A stretch of DNA of 64,000 nt, taken from assembly GCA_013399015.1 (NCBI GenBank), contig VWZX01006809.1:158501-222500 (forward strand). Reading direction: 5' to 3'. Source of the stretch: Galbula dea. Its lineage: Eukaryota > Chordata > Aves > Piciformes > Galbulidae. A program made the position numbers and the translations under genes. The notes beneath the pieces are model-generated. The model searched no databases. It was given only the letters and a program-made list of their open reading frames with translations, and was not told the DNA's origin. Shown here piece after piece: positions 51,901-61,859 of this stretch. Within the stretch, counting starts at the first letter, position 1. Each line of letters opens with the position of its first letter.

Positions 51901-54900
51901 CCCTTCAGTATGCAAGAGCCATCCAACTGAGCAAATTCAGCAAACTGAAACATGTGCTTTGACCAAGTCTTTTCACCATACTTGATACATGCAGAGTGGA
52001 GGAGAATAAGGAGGGAACTGTTCTTTGCTGTGGAGTCTCTGGATGTTCAAGAAAGCAATTTAAAATAATGAGACTAGCTAAAAATAAGCTAGTGAAAATC
52101 ATAATAGATAAAATTCATGGTTTCATCCTTTTGGCTCTTAAAGTAACATGGCATGAGAAACTCATCTCACCCAGTGTTTCATGCATGCATCTGCCGGCCA
52201 CATCACCCTTTGATATCAACTGAATATATCAACTGTCTCCACTATCTGTAAGAAAAGTGTGTACAGTAAGCTTGAGGATCTGCAGTGTATGTACTGAATT
52301 CCACCTGTTTGGTAGTGTTAGCCTCATATTACTCAAAGGAAGATTTGAGTGAACAGGTCACATCACCTGTACCCAATCTGTCCACAGTAGAGAGAGTCCA
52401 GACTGTAGACATGTGCACCATGGTTAGGGCACTTAGAATGCAAAGCTTCATCAACACAGATTCTGAATTCTCTGTGCATGAGGTCTGCTTTCAAAAGAAA
52501 ACTGCAGGGGAAAAAGGGGAAAAAAAGGGGAAGGGAAAAAAAAGAGAGAAAAAAGGCAAGGGGAAAAGGGAAGTGGAAAAGGGGGGAAAGGGAGAAGGGG
52601 AAAGGAATGAACTCCAAACACAACAAGAAAAAAAACCCAAAAACACACACAAAAAAACCCCAAAACCCACTCTCGAACAACCCACTCCAAAATCTTATTA
52701 GCAAAAGGATTTAACCAAATATTATGCAATTTTGCCCCTCTTGACTTCAGGAAGCTGCCAGACTCACAGAAGTTCTAATCCGGCCACAGTTGACACTTGT
52801 GCAAAATCAACTGTTCATTCATGGTGACTTGCTACATCTTGCAACTTTACTTTCTTAAAACTAACATTACACTAGGAATCCTGCACAAGCACCAGGCTGA
52901 AGTGTTTCCTGCTCAACAGCTCTCAGCTGAATTAAGAGCAGAGAGCCTATGTGTTCCATCCATTCAGTGATTCCCTGCTATGCCCAAGGAACATAAGAAA
53001 GGAACTATATGAATCACTGTAAGAGGTGACAAGAGCTGGACATGAGGCTGAGGAATATTTTTGTTTGTTTGTTTTTTAAAAAGAAGTCAGAGAACTAATA
53101 AAGAATCTGTCTCTTGTTCAAATCTTTCTCAAGGCCAATGCTTTAGGATGCTCTTCAGCAAGGCTAAGTATTTTACTAGTAATGAAAACCAGACAAAACA
53201 TGGAACAGTTGATCACTAAGGAAGGCACTGTACTGTCCCTTTAGGGTCCATCTCTCCACTGACAATATATACCTTCAAAGCAAGCAATGTGGTTATCAAC
53301 ACTTCTGAATGAGGCATGTGTCCACTGAGGGGATGTACAGGAGGATATTCAAAATGACAGCCTTTATTCTGGCATTCTCTGATTTCTGATTATCTGAGTC
53401 AAAGAACATAAGAATACTTTTGTCAACGACATTCATGGAAGAGGGGATATTAACATATTTTATTTACCCAAAAATTCCAGTAACTCAGGACTAGTTGCTA
53501 GATCTTCATCCTTTGAGATACATTTCATTATATCATTGAACATAGCTCTTCGTTCACAGATGTCAGACTCCCCCACAAAGAGAACTTTTCTAGGCAAGAG
53601 TGGAAGAGAAGCCTGTGGGTATCGTGCTGTCAGTCTCTGGTAGAGTTCCTCTATCTCACTGTACTTCTTGGAAACCTGCAATGAAACATGTCACCTGGGT
53701 AAGTTTCTTTACAGAGGAGACAGCAGCAGTTTAAGTGCTGTGAAACATTAACCCTGGAAACTGAAGTGCAAAACCATATACATTACCAAGGATCTTTACA
53801 CAAAGCCTAGTAAAAGCCTGTTAGCTACATAGAGAACCTCCAAGCATGGTTGCTGGACTTCTAACTCTGTAATTAAAATCTGCTCCATAACAGAATTGAA
53901 GTTCATAGCCAGATCCCCAGCATCCAGTATCTGATGGAGAAAGCAGTCTGAATCTATAACCCATGCTGGTGAGCTCTAGAAGACTGAATTCTTATTAATG
54001 CCACAACATAAAAGATGGAGAGGCTCAAGCACCACATCTTGGGATAGAAGAAGGCAGAGTTCTTCCACCAACACAGTGATAAAAGAAAGTCAATTCAACA
54101 AAAAGCACAGAAGTAGAAGAGAAACAAGTTATAGATTAACTCGGACTCCATAACCTGAATCTCTCCTATCAAACTAAACAGTACCAGGCATACCCTCAGG
54201 CAATGGAACCTCAGAGTGTCTGTGAGGAACCTTACAGCATCTACTGGAACCTGACAATGTCCTGCACAGTATTGATTGGGCAGCTAGCACTCCCCCAGAT
54301 GATTTTTCAGCCCAAGATTTAGCCTAGTGCAGAGACCATGCAGTAGCCAGTTGGACTACCGATGCCCAATGCAGGTGGTAAGAAAGTTTCATGCTGCCAG
54401 ACTGTGCTAGCTGCCCTCCAGGCCAGAGAACAGGTCTTGACATTAGTAGACACAACTTTACCAGTTTATTAAATCAGACATTGGCATAAACAGCAATAAC
54501 CACCTTAGCTTTCATGCTTCTCTGCCTTTTGCAGTAACTATCAACCAAGCTAGCTGATTCAAAAAATGTTTGCATCTCAGCTGCACAACGTTCACTGCTT
54601 CTTCAGTGTCCAGTCACAAAACTCAGACAGCTCTATAAAAAATATCTGAAGCACAAAACCAAACCTGAATCAACAGGAGAATGAAACCCAAGAATTTTAG
54701 ATAAGTGTGAGCAACACTGTGCTCCACATGCAGGCTCTGGCATGCAATTCAACAGTCAAGCACTAAAGTGATGGAATAAAGAGATGTTCCCAGAATAAGA
54801 CAATCATCACTTTGAAAGATACCTCAACAAGAGAGAGGAAAGCAATTCTGGAATTTCTGAATTGCTGTACATTTCTGGTTTGCTAGGTCACAGTAGCATT

Positions 54901-57900
54901 CTGAACCCCCTTCCACAAATACTATGTAAGCACTATTGTAAGGGCAGTGGGGAATTCACTGGTACTTTTTCAAAAGAATAAACAATACTATCCTTGACTC
55001 AGAAAAAAAATCAAATCTATGTTTAACATCTAATTAATTCCAATAATAAATAACAAATTAATGTCTGAAAGCATTACAAGACAGCAATCAACCCAGACTA
55101 TGTCAAAATAGCTTTAAGATACTCAAAAAGTAACACTGAACCGAGACATACAAACTCATTTCTCTCCCCACATAATTTTCATTATTCCTCTATCAAACTC
55201 TGTAAATTATTCATAAATCACAATTTATGTCTAATTACACCACTGAACTCAAAGTAAATGCACACCCTCCCATCCTATCACTAATTAAGCCTTTGTGAAT
55301 CTGTGTGGGCTTTGAACAACATCAACCATAACACGCCAGACAGCATACAAAGTGTGATAACACCATACCCAAAGCATACTAATATGCTACCAAAAAGCCT
55401 GCAGCACACCTTGAAAGCTAAGATCCAGCAGTGCGGGGATGCCCTCTGCTGGGACAACCTACCACACATGCAAGACGTTAAACCTCCATGCCCCAGTTAC
55501 CTAACCCCAATGCTGGCCCCTGAAAGGCCCTGACAGCTGAAGCTCATCTCTTGCTGTCCCTCTGCCTCAAACCCTGGCTGCTACTGGCTATTCTGTATCT
55601 TCACTAAACACTACATCCTTGGCTTTAGTGCTGGAAATGCAGCAGTAGGACTGGCTGAATCCAGCAACCTCAGACTGATGCATTTAGAATCAAAGAATGG
55701 TTTGGACTGGAAGGGACCCAAGCCCCCCGCCACAGGCAGGGATACCTTCCACTAGATCAGGTTGCTCAAAGCCCTGCTCAGCCTGACTTTGAATGCTTCC
55801 AGGGATGAAGCATCCACAACTTCTCTAGGCAACATGCTCTAGAGTCTCACCACCCTTATGATAAAAAAGTCTTCACTATGTCTAATCTAAATTCACCTTC
55901 TTTCAGTTTAAAACCATTGCTCCTTGTCCTGTCACTACAGGCCCTGGCAAAATCTCTCTCTCCACCCTTCTTACAGGCCTCCACTATATACTGAAAGTCC
56001 ACAGAGTCCTCCCTGGAGCATTCTCTTCTCCACAATGAACAACCCCAACTCTCTCAGCCTTTCTTCACAGGAGTAATGTTCCAACACCATTATTATGCCC
56101 CTCCTCCTGACTTGCTTCAACAGGTCCATGTTTTTTCTGTACTGAGGACCCCAGACATGGACGCAGCACCACAGAGGCAATGCAGGGGCCTTACAAAGTC
56201 CCAGCCAGGCCTTGCAGAATGTATTATCTCTGGCTGAGACCACAGAACCACAGAATGTTAGGGGTTGGAAGGGACCTCAAAAGATCATCTAGTCCAACCC
56301 CCCTGCCAGAGCAGGGAGCCACACATCATGCAGAGCATTCTCACACCTTTCCAGTCAGGAAGCACTGCCCTGCTCTGACAGTTTTGGACCCTTTCAGTTT
56401 GACATCCTCTGCACTTTTCTAGGAGAAAGACATATTAGCATGGAAAAAAATCTTGCTTTTCCTGGTTACCACTCACAACCCTCTGCAAACAGATGATGGA
56501 TCCTACTGCCCAAAATGTCAGGATAAAAAATAAATGCTGCTCTAAAAAACATTTTTTCAATCCTGTTAAATAAACAAAGTCTCATTTGATTAATATTCAA
56601 ATATTTTCCTTCTGCTGCCTGTAATTCCTCTACGTATTGCTCCCCTCCTGTCTCGAATTGAACTCTTTGAATACTGTGGAGCTAAACCCCCACCACCTGT
56701 AAGTCAGCCTGAGTGCATGCACTTCAAGGAGTTCTGTCAAGTCACAGTATCAAAGGCTCAATCTACTTCACTTCAAAAGAGTTAATCATGCAAATGCAGC
56801 AAAGCATGTGCATATTTGCCAGGTCAAGACTCTATTTGCCTGTAACAATTAACATCCAACAAAGAGACAGGGATGGGATGAATATTTTTTGCACCAGGAA
56901 CAAAAAAGTAAGTTGACTGTGATCAAATATAGCTAGAAGGTTAAGAAAACCACCACGAAGTTCAAAGTGAAAGCCTGAAGTTTGCTGCTAATCCCTCCAA
57001 TCTCATCCATGTGCCTTGCCCCCTTCTTCACAGAACCTCATGCATGAAAGTGCACAGACCGGAATGCCTGTAGGACACATGCCTGGGACTCTCAGATGTG
57101 CATAGTAGAATTCGATCCCACTCAGTATTAATGGGATTAAATGGCTCCTTTGCCTTTCATGCTCCTTTTAATGCCCTATTTCTGACCTCAAACTTGTCTT
57201 CATATGCTTTATATCTACTACCAGGATTTCAGTGAAATGGAGGTCTCAGAGCTAACTCAAGCCCTTTGGCCACCCAATGCAGTCTAATGAAGAGCACTCT
57301 TGGTTTTACAGGATTTCATGAAAAACATATGGCTACCACGACATTTTCCTTTTTTTAACAAAGCCCACTTCTTAACACTGCCAGAAAATGGAGAGACAGG
57401 AGAAACAGGAATCAAAAGCATCCTATCTTGGAAGGAGCACAAACCAAGCTTTCACTTGTACAGTCTCAATTCAAGCCATACCAGAATTAATGTTGCTTGG
57501 TGACCTCGTGGGTATGCGTTAGAGTAGATTTTAATTACATGACCACATGCTGTTCTCCCCATCTGTTCTGCCCAGTAAAAGAGCAAGCACTCTAATATTT
57601 CTTTTTAATCAACATGAATTCTTAATGGCTTCTGAACCTATTGCTACACTGAGTAGGGATTTTGTTTTTCCCCCTCTCACATCACAGAGGTTATATAACA
57701 TGAAGGAATTTATCTTCATAACACACCTGAATGGTCAGGAAACAGCAATTCCAATGCACAGATTTTGAGGCCCACAGAAAGGCAGCCAGCATATGGAAAC
57801 AGGCAATGATGAAAACAGAGACAAATACACACCCACATACTTAGATGCTCCCTCATTTTAGGAAAAGACGACAGTTTTATAGTAAAATCCTCCCAAAAAT

Positions 57901-60900
57901 GTGTTGTGCCTGAGCTATTTGTTCAGCTTTGAAAAAGAACTTGACTAACAGATGTAACTCGTTAAAAAGCAGCAAATAAAACTTAGGCACAGATAGAAAG
58001 AGAAGGCACTGTAGGCTGGGTGGATTTTTAATAAGGCTGGGAAGAGAGAAGTTAATTGCTAAAATAGGTAAGGTGTGGCTAGAGGAAATGCATTTAAGAA
58101 AAACAAAGCCTTTTCTTTTTCTCACAGAAAATGGCAGCTCTACAGGCAATAATTATCATCTTTGCTGCAGTACCTCTGAAGCAGTACCAAAGATAAAACC
58201 AATTTCACCCTTTCAAGAGGGTAAGAGGATTCTGACCTTTGAAAGAAATGCAGCTGACTTTTCCCTCGATTACCAAATATAACCTCAAGGTTAAACAGTT
58301 CTACAATTCATTTGCCCTATTTTACAAAGGGCATTTTTTAATAAAATATCCCTCCAGTTTCTAAGGATTTTGATCTGAAAGTCATCACAGAAGTGTATTT
58401 CTTCTTCTGTTCACATTTCAGTTAGAAACACTATGATACTGATTTTGCATGGTCCCATTAAGTCTGGTGAACAAGGAACTTTGGGTTGTTCAGACCCACA
58501 GTGGAGCCCAGTAACTCCATAGGTCAAATGAAATCTCTTTTTGATGTTCATCTGGTTTTGGTCATTGGCCTTTAACACCTCTTGACCCATTGCGGTTTAA
58601 ATCACAGCCCAGAGATCACAGCTAGCTTAGAGGACCCTTTTGTCTTGCTCACCATCTTTTTCCAGGGGATACAGAGGAGCTGCTCTGTCACATCACTGCC
58701 TGCAGTTGCACACAGTCTAACACACACAAAGCCATTTTCATTGCTGCCACCAAGGCACCAGTGTGGAGGGCAGGCAATTCAACTGGAAGCGGGTGGAGGA
58801 ACAGCTAGATGAGGAAAATAAATCTAGCTAATCTTTCAGGGAATGGAAGAGGGGAAGGAGGAGGAAGAAAAAGAAAGACAAAGGGTCTCAAAAACACAGA
58901 CCTGGCTTCTGAGGTAGCCAAAACTGGATTAATGAAAATCCTACCACACCTACCTGTCTTCTTCTCTAACTTACCTGTCATCTCAGCACTATGACATTGG
59001 ATCCTTCCTCCACTCTCTTAAATTTGATCATTTCAACAACAGCAGCAGCAATGTCTCCTCTCCCATCCTGCTCCCATACCTGGGAAGCCAGAACAGGCAC
59101 ACTACTGTCTCTTTTTCCCCTGTTCCGATGCATGTACTCACTCCACCTTGTGATACAAATTTGATGTGTTACATCTGCTGCCACCTGTAATCTCATTCTT
59201 CTCTGAAGTTCCCCAGCTACCTGGTTCCCTTACACTTCACTCACAAACTCTCTGGGGAAGGGTCGTGGTTCTTGTTTGTGCTGACACAACATCCAGCAGA
59301 ACAGGGCACTACACGACTACTATAGATGCAATCCATCTCACCTGGCAACAGATTTGGGACTTGCCTCCGAGTTAAGTCTGCTCAGGTGGCATCTCAGCTC
59401 TCAGGAGAGGCAGATACAGCCACTACATTTTGGGAAGATGTGACTGAAACTCAATACACCTGAACACAGGCAGGTAGTGGTACCTTGGGTGGCGTACTGT
59501 ATCTCACCTCACTCTGTTCCAGGGTGGTGCCAATACCTTTATGCCCATGCAGACATCTAGGATAACTTCAAGTTTCTCAACTCGTACCTGCTGCATATGT
59601 TATGCAAAGTAGATTCCTCCACACCACAGATGCTCAGCTATATGCTTCTAAATAGTACTGAATTATTCTACCATCTGAGATGCTTTGGGATAACAAAGGG
59701 GCTTTGTTGTGGCAAGCAAGTATCGCACAGGACCTATGGGAGACACACAACTTTGTGAAGGCTAGGTGGAAAATCCCAGTGTACCTACGATGCTATAGAC
59801 AGTGAGTTGTGTGCAACTCAATTGAGCCTTAAGCATTTTAGCCTGGAGTTGGAGCCCCCCACCGTCTAAACTGCAGAATGTTTTCCCTTTGAGGTCAATG
59901 AAGAGAAGCATTTCCAGAGAATGAGTCACCTCATTCCCCCTCTCCCCAGTGACCATAAAAGCAAGGACACACTCAGATTAAAATATCCAACTTACAGAGA
60001 GATAAGCTAGGACAGGTGAATGCCTCTGCTCCTTCCAGTAACACAAACAGAAAAGACTCATTGGAATGAATCGATGTAAAACATCCATCCTCCAGCCTCC
60101 CAGCTCACAGTTTTAAATTACTCTCACACACAAAACTATGTAATATACCAGACTTAGTCAGCTGAAAAAAATGCATCTGATGAGATAAATGTTACTCCCG
60201 TCAGACTACATCAGTTTTCTTCTTCATGAAGAGTGAAATGGCAGGAGGTCTGACCAGAAAAGAAATCAGAAAGGTTCATTTCACTTGTGAAGAGCAACTA
60301 AGTGCTGAAAATCCTCCTAGACAGAGCAGTCATGGGAACAGACAATCTCAGCAAGAAGGGGGGCCACAGTAGGAAGTCTGTTTCTCATCTTTATAGACAA
60401 GTTGATTTTATCTGCTTTTTCTTAAGTGAAGCAAAACATTAGATGACAATAGCCCAGTTTAACACCTCAGGTTTAGTCAAGTTCTTTCCTGCACAAACCT
60501 CCATGGAAATATTACATAATATAAGCAGGCTTTGCTGCAGAGAAAAAGCTCTCATCTGCCCACATTGGGCCCTTCCCCTGTCCAAAAAATAAACTTTACT
60601 GGGGCTGCACAATTTGGAGGCTCAAGAAACAGGTGTAAATTAGTACTAAATAACAAACCCCAAAACCTCATTTTTAGCCAGGACCAGTTTCTCAGATGAT
60701 GTCAGAGAATAGCTACGTGACACTGGCACACGGAAGGGAAACACTACAGGAGCTAGAACGCAAGGAAGAAAACAGTGCAGGGACAAGGAGTGAGAACAGA
60801 ACAGATTCTTATGCCAGTATTGTTGCTTTTACCATAAAGTTATACATAGCAGAAGGAGTGCAAAAAATGTATGAGATCTCCTCACTGTGCACCTCTTCAC

Positions 60901-61859
60901 AACACTGACAGATGTGGCTTCACTTACAAATCAGACTGAATAAATACTGATTTATCAACTATCTTCTACGGAGTGTGAGTTACACTAGGGCTAATGCTCT
61001 ACCAGGTAACCACATATATCACTCTGACAGTACAGTTACCCTCAAAACATCTGACAAGAGCAGATGTTCACAGCATGCAAAAGGGTGCATCCCCTTAGAG
61101 TCCCTTTATCAAATGTATCTAGCTTAAATGTACCTTAATCATAACCTAAATGTATCTTTTTCCATTGACTCAACAGACAGTCCCAGGTGAAACAGTTCAA
61201 GTGGACCTGCACATACTACAGATGATTTAAAACAGGTCACACTCTATGTTTTCAAACCTTTACTCTGCAGGTATCATGAGAAGGACAATCTAACTTAATC
61301 ATATTTTATAGACACATTTCCTTGTCCACTTGTACTCAGGATTTTAAAAGCCATGTCAAGACTAATAGATAAGGTTAAAAGGTTAAGGCTAACCTGCTGC
61401 AAGGTTAATTCTCTTACTGTCCCATATGATTCCCTCTCCATTCAAGGAAACTATTATATATTTATTTCATATTTATGCACTAAGTCCCAGTGCTGATACA
61501 TATGTAAGAGAAACTAAATTTGTAGCAGGATTTACAAAAGCTTACCTGGTTTCTATTTGTTGACCCATAATGCAAAATGTTTTCAAGGCAACAACAAACA
61601 GTTGATGTAATGACAAAGTATCTGCTATATCAGGACCAAAATAATCAAAGCTGCTTAAGGAAGTGATCACTAATACTGAACTTATACATTTACCATAAAT
61701 TGAACTACATCTTCAGGCTTGTGCTTGGCTGATTTGAAGGCAGCCAGTCGGGTAACAACGACAATGTGATACTCTACATGGCCAGACATCATCTTCCCAC
61801 GGACTTCCTGGTATTCCGGAACGGACAAATCCAGCCCTGTGTGTGTGTTCTGAATCTGC
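21741..61859 (-). CDS. HS1BP3: HS1BP3, PX-domain HCLS1-binding protein 3 (6 of about 7 coding exons)
   Basis: Coding exons join as 61694-61859, 53468-53675, 51121-51343, 29361-29512, 28705-28840 and 21741-21969 on the minus strand (1114 bp, about 370 codons plus TGA). Every intron is GT-AG and the junction phases match (2, 0, 1, 2, 1, 2). Seen in the protein: a PX domain from exons 2 and 3 (GKMMSGHVEYHIVVVTRLAA, SKKYSEIEELYQRL, LPLLPRKVLF), an acidic linker with ten consecutive Glu, the motif LTIFEEELDPDEGLFG, the block LFEDPDLGG followed by LGDSLLLPAAC, a Lys/Pro-rich stretch (KPKVPSKPPLPQKPAVAHR) and the C-terminus MNEVDILQYIQENE...DASLF. These match vertebrate HS1BP3 along its whole length; human is about 392 residues. 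Known of the family: cytosolic and membrane-associated, binds phosphoinositide or phosphatidic acid through PX, binds the SH3 domain of HCLS1/cortactin through proline-rich sequence, and restrains autophagosome formation. The first exon (human MQSPAVLVTS...) is missing and is inferred to lie beyond the right edge. Confidence 0.96.
21970..28704 (-). other. HS1BP3 intron 6
   Basis: Minus-strand intron from donor GTACAG (28704) to acceptor TTCCAG (21970). No repeat copy that I recognise and no nested gene. A T/G-rich tract with a facing C run lies at about 23486-23555. Confidence 0.8.
23508..23556. repeat. G/T-rich low-complexity tract
   Basis: Runs of T and G (GGGG, T8, GGGGGG, T6) in intron 6. 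A short CCCCCAAA just upstream (23486-23493) could pair with TTTGGGG at its start. Confidence 0.6.
28705..28840 (-). CDS. HS1BP3: HS1BP3 coding exon 6
   Basis: Minus strand, 136 bp. The acceptor is CCTCTTTCTAG|AT and the donor CTGAG|GTACAG. It reads (N)LKLFEDPDLGGVVRLGDS, then LLLPAACNNREYVLNMGPEE, then DTEELL with a split Arg codon. The order LKLF-DPDLGG-LGDSLLLPAAC is the same in human HS1BP3. Without splice-site and homology reasoning this exon would be missed, as it contains no long open frame. Confidence 0.93.
28928..28978 (-). mobile_element. CR1 fragment (3' end region, minus orientation)
   Basis: The core GATCATCTAGTCCAACCCCC at 28941-28960, followed by CTGCCAGAGCA, is the reverse complement of the last part of the CR1 3'UTR. 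It is short and decayed; the ends are approximate. Confidence 0.75.
29200..29262 (+). mobile_element. CR1 3'-end fragment (plus orientation)
   Basis: It contains TTGGAATAGATGATC (29211-29225), then CCCTTCCAGCTCCTAACATT and CTGTGATT, the normal ending of an avian CR1. It faces the minus-oriented fragment about 240 bases away in the same intron. Confidence 0.85.
29361..29512 (-). CDS. HS1BP3: HS1BP3 coding exon 5
   Basis: Minus strand, 152 bp, too short and start-less to show as a long open frame. The acceptor is TATGTTTCAG|A and the donor AGAGA|GTAAAT. It completes the Arg codon from exon 4 and reads TKKPKKASAPPAKEEKPK, then LTIFEEELDPDEGLFGPEKD, then FSSIGPRRKMKE with one base left over. The LTIF(D/E)EE(L/V)DPDEGLFGP block is the strongest family signature in this part of the protein. 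The last 12 residues differ from human (which has a serine/acidic stretch there), so the exact donor is a little less certain, but the phase needed by exon 6 is met only by this GT. Confidence 0.9.
36230..36508 (-). mobile_element. CR1 3'-end copy (minus orientation)
   Basis: It starts with CACAGAATGGAAGAGACC and runs through GATCACCTAGTCCAATTCCC, CTAGATCAGGTTGCTCAAG, the CCAACCTGACC segment and the CACTACAGGCC segment, in the order expected for the reverse complement of the CR1 3'UTR. It stops before the reverse-transcriptase part. Old and diverged. Confidence 0.92.
37491..37610. repeat. GT-rich tract with five long G runs
   Basis: About 120 bases composed almost only of G and T on the plus strand, with G runs at 37514-37519, 37521-37525, 37537-37540, 37572-37576 and 37584-37590. 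It ends some 60 bases before a CR1 copy. The HS1BP3 pre-mRNA carries the C/A-rich complement; the G-rich strand is the plus strand, which is the template for HS1BP3. Confidence 0.9.
37674..38490 (-). mobile_element. CR1 copy with eroded reverse-transcriptase region (minus orientation)
   Basis: From low to high coordinates: 3' tail (ATAGAATGG...), 3'UTR, the end of the coding frame (EEGHKDDQTAAAP-like), then reverse-transcriptase blocks. The blocks read VVSGVPQGSVLASTLFNIFI (about 38140-38215) and AVVYLDFCEAFDKVPRDLLI (about 38325-38390), matching RT conserved regions. They are in different frames, and the catalytic YxDD region and thumb are missing because the first block passes almost directly into the 3' end. 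The upper boundary is approximate. The copy is defective. Confidence 0.93.
39455..39540 (+). mobile_element. MIR-like SINE tail
   Basis: GTGAGTCTAGGCAAGTAACT at 39471-39490, then TAATCCTTTGGGCCAGTTTG and a tail ending ATCCTAAATGG, follow the well-known MIR core (GTGACCTTGGGCAAGTCACTT... CAGTTT... TGTAAAATGG). MIRs are ancient amniote SINEs and are expected to be this decayed in birds. Ends are approximate. Confidence 0.55.
39600..39813 (+). mobile_element. CR1 3' end (plus orientation) with duplicated tail
   Basis: The 3'UTR runs from CTGCAACAGACTGGCCAGAG through GTTGTGGAGTCTCCTTCTCT, GGTTGGACTAGATGATCTTT and GGTCCCTTCCAACTCCTAAC to a tail ATTCTGTGATTCTGTGA. After the tail an 18-base unit TCTGTGAAAGTTGTG+CCT is present twice (39781 and 39799). 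The copy is strongly 5'-truncated (about 190 bases). Confidence 0.93.
40130..40897 (+). mobile_element. Endogenous retrovirus LTR, probably ERVL-type, solo and decayed
   Basis: Recognised from typical bird ERV LTR text: repeated CTGGAGCAG/CAGCCTGTGG-like units in the first half, a poly(A) signal AATAAA at about 40713, followed by TCCAAGTTGAGTCTGTTTTG, the GTGATCTCCCTGTCCTTATC segment and an end GGTCCAGCCAGGGTCAATCC...CA near 40897. No retroviral coding region lies on either side, so it looks like a solo LTR or the 3' remainder of a deleted copy. I could not find a clean target duplication, so both ends, especially the left one, are estimates. The family name is from memory. Confidence 0.7.
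44065..44084. repeat. 20-bp perfect palindrome
   Basis: TAGCTGTAAA followed immediately by its exact reverse complement TTTACAGCTA, in AT-rich intron 4 sequence. No spacer. Confidence 0.95.
46549..46578. repeat. 15-bp tandem duplication
   Basis: CCTGAGGAGTGGCAT is followed directly by CCTGAGGAGTGGCAG. Two copies differing at one base. Confidence 0.9.
49538..49589. repeat. 20-bp direct repeat, 32-bp period
   Basis: ATAAACTAAATGAGGATAAA is present at 49538-49557 and, identical, at 49570-49589, with 12 unrelated bases between. It lies in intron 4, about 1.5 kb from exon 4. Confidence 0.95.
51121..51343 (-). CDS. HS1BP3: HS1BP3 coding exon 4 (acidic linker with poly-Glu)
   Basis: Minus strand, 223 bp. 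The acceptor is TATTTTGCAG|GA and the donor ATTAG|GTATGG. It follows the PX domain and encodes GTKSTSAIDFKGKNIPDDKE, then a highly charged linker with the conserved EALDFFKEE block, then KGKKK directly followed by ten Glu codons (51147-51176) and DLDPLGIIR. Human HS1BP3 has the same ending (DPLGIMR) but only a short Glu run, as I remember it. The low complexity is in the coding strand itself (GAA/GAG triplets), so this exon is the part of the gene most prone to length change. Confidence 0.95.
51147..51176 (-). repeat. HS1BP3: Coding GAA/GAG triplet repeat (Glu10)
   Basis: Ten consecutive glutamate codons in exon 4 (three GAA, GAG, three GAA, GAG, two GAA), flanked by lysine codons on the 5' side and Asp-Leu-Asp on the 3' side. 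The purine bias continues into the AAG/AAA codons before it. Confidence 0.97.
51344..53467 (-). other. HS1BP3 intron 3 (2.1 kb)
   Basis: Minus-strand intron from GTAAAT (53467) to TTGCAG (51344). The main feature is the purine tract plus A/C-rich stretch at 52506-52670. No transposon copy recognised. Confidence 0.85.
52506..52670. repeat. Long polypurine tract followed by an A/C-rich stretch
   Basis: From 52506 to 52607 the plus strand is A and G only, apart from a C at 52557 and a T at 52574, with many GGGG and A5-A8 runs. After a few ordinary bases, 52611-52670 is nearly only A and C with CACACA units. Read from the HS1BP3 strand this is a polypyrimidine tract followed downstream by further intron, not next to a splice site. 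Confidence 0.9.
53468..53675 (-). CDS. HS1BP3: HS1BP3 coding exon 3 (PX domain, C-terminal half)
   Basis: Minus strand, 208 bp. The acceptor is TTTCATTGCAG and the donor TTGG|GTAAAT. It starts in phase 0 with VSKKYSEIEELYQRLTARY, followed by the proline loop ASLPLLPRKVLFVGESDI and the helix CERRAMFNDIMKCISKDEDL, ending in SPELLEFLG with the Gly codon split. The KKYSEIEELY element is in the place where PX domains carry the lipid-binding basic/aromatic motif, and LPLLPRK is the PX polyproline loop. Identity with human HS1BP3 is high throughout. Confidence 0.96.
55684..56236 (-). mobile_element. CR1 3'-end copy, older type (minus orientation)
   Basis: It begins with AAAGAATGGTTTGGACTGG and passes through CTAGATCAGGTTGCTCAAAG, the AACTTCTCTAGGCAACATG segment, CTTGTCCTGTCACTACAGGC, the ACTCTCTCAGCCTTTCTTC segment and CTTCAACAGGTCCATGTTTT, which is the reverse complement of the CR1 3'UTR and the end of its coding frame (ERLRELGLF-like). 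Diverged and inactive. Confidence 0.93.
56240..56330 (-). mobile_element. Second CR1 3'-end fragment, different subfamily (minus orientation)
   Basis: CACAGAATGTTAGGGGTTGG, GACCTCAAAAGATCATCTAG and TCCAACCCCCCTGCCAGAGC form a fresh CR1 3' end immediately next to the first copy and in the same orientation. Its end differs from the first copy's, so it is a separate insertion and not a duplication. The upper boundary is approximate. Confidence 0.88.
61694..61859 (-). CDS. HS1BP3: HS1BP3 coding exon 2 (PX domain, N-terminal half)
   Basis: Minus strand, 166 bp. The acceptor is a pyrimidine stretch ending CCCTAG, and the exon starts with one base that completes an Arg codon split with exon 1. The reading is (R)QIQNTHTGLDLSVPEYQEV, then RGKMMSGHVEYHIVVVTRLA, then AFKSAKHKPEDVVQFM. 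The donor is ATG|GTAAAT. This is the first beta-sheet part of the PX domain and is very close to the human sequence. The next AG, four bases into the exon (GCAG), could in principle be used as an acceptor, but the phase of the human exon 1/2 junction favours the start given. Confidence 0.95.

Larger units (their letters stand above)
53676..61693 (-). other. HS1BP3 intron 2 (8.0 kb)
   Basis: Minus-strand intron from GTAAAT (61693) to TTGCAG (53676). It splits the PX domain. Two CR1 fragments occupy 55.7-56.3 kb; the rest is unique-looking sequence without a supported nested gene. Confidence 0.85.

Noticed and set aside
52285..52714. Lysine-rich or phenylalanine-rich frames over the purine tract
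   Set aside because: They are translations of the polypurine/A-C tract on either strand and have no other content.
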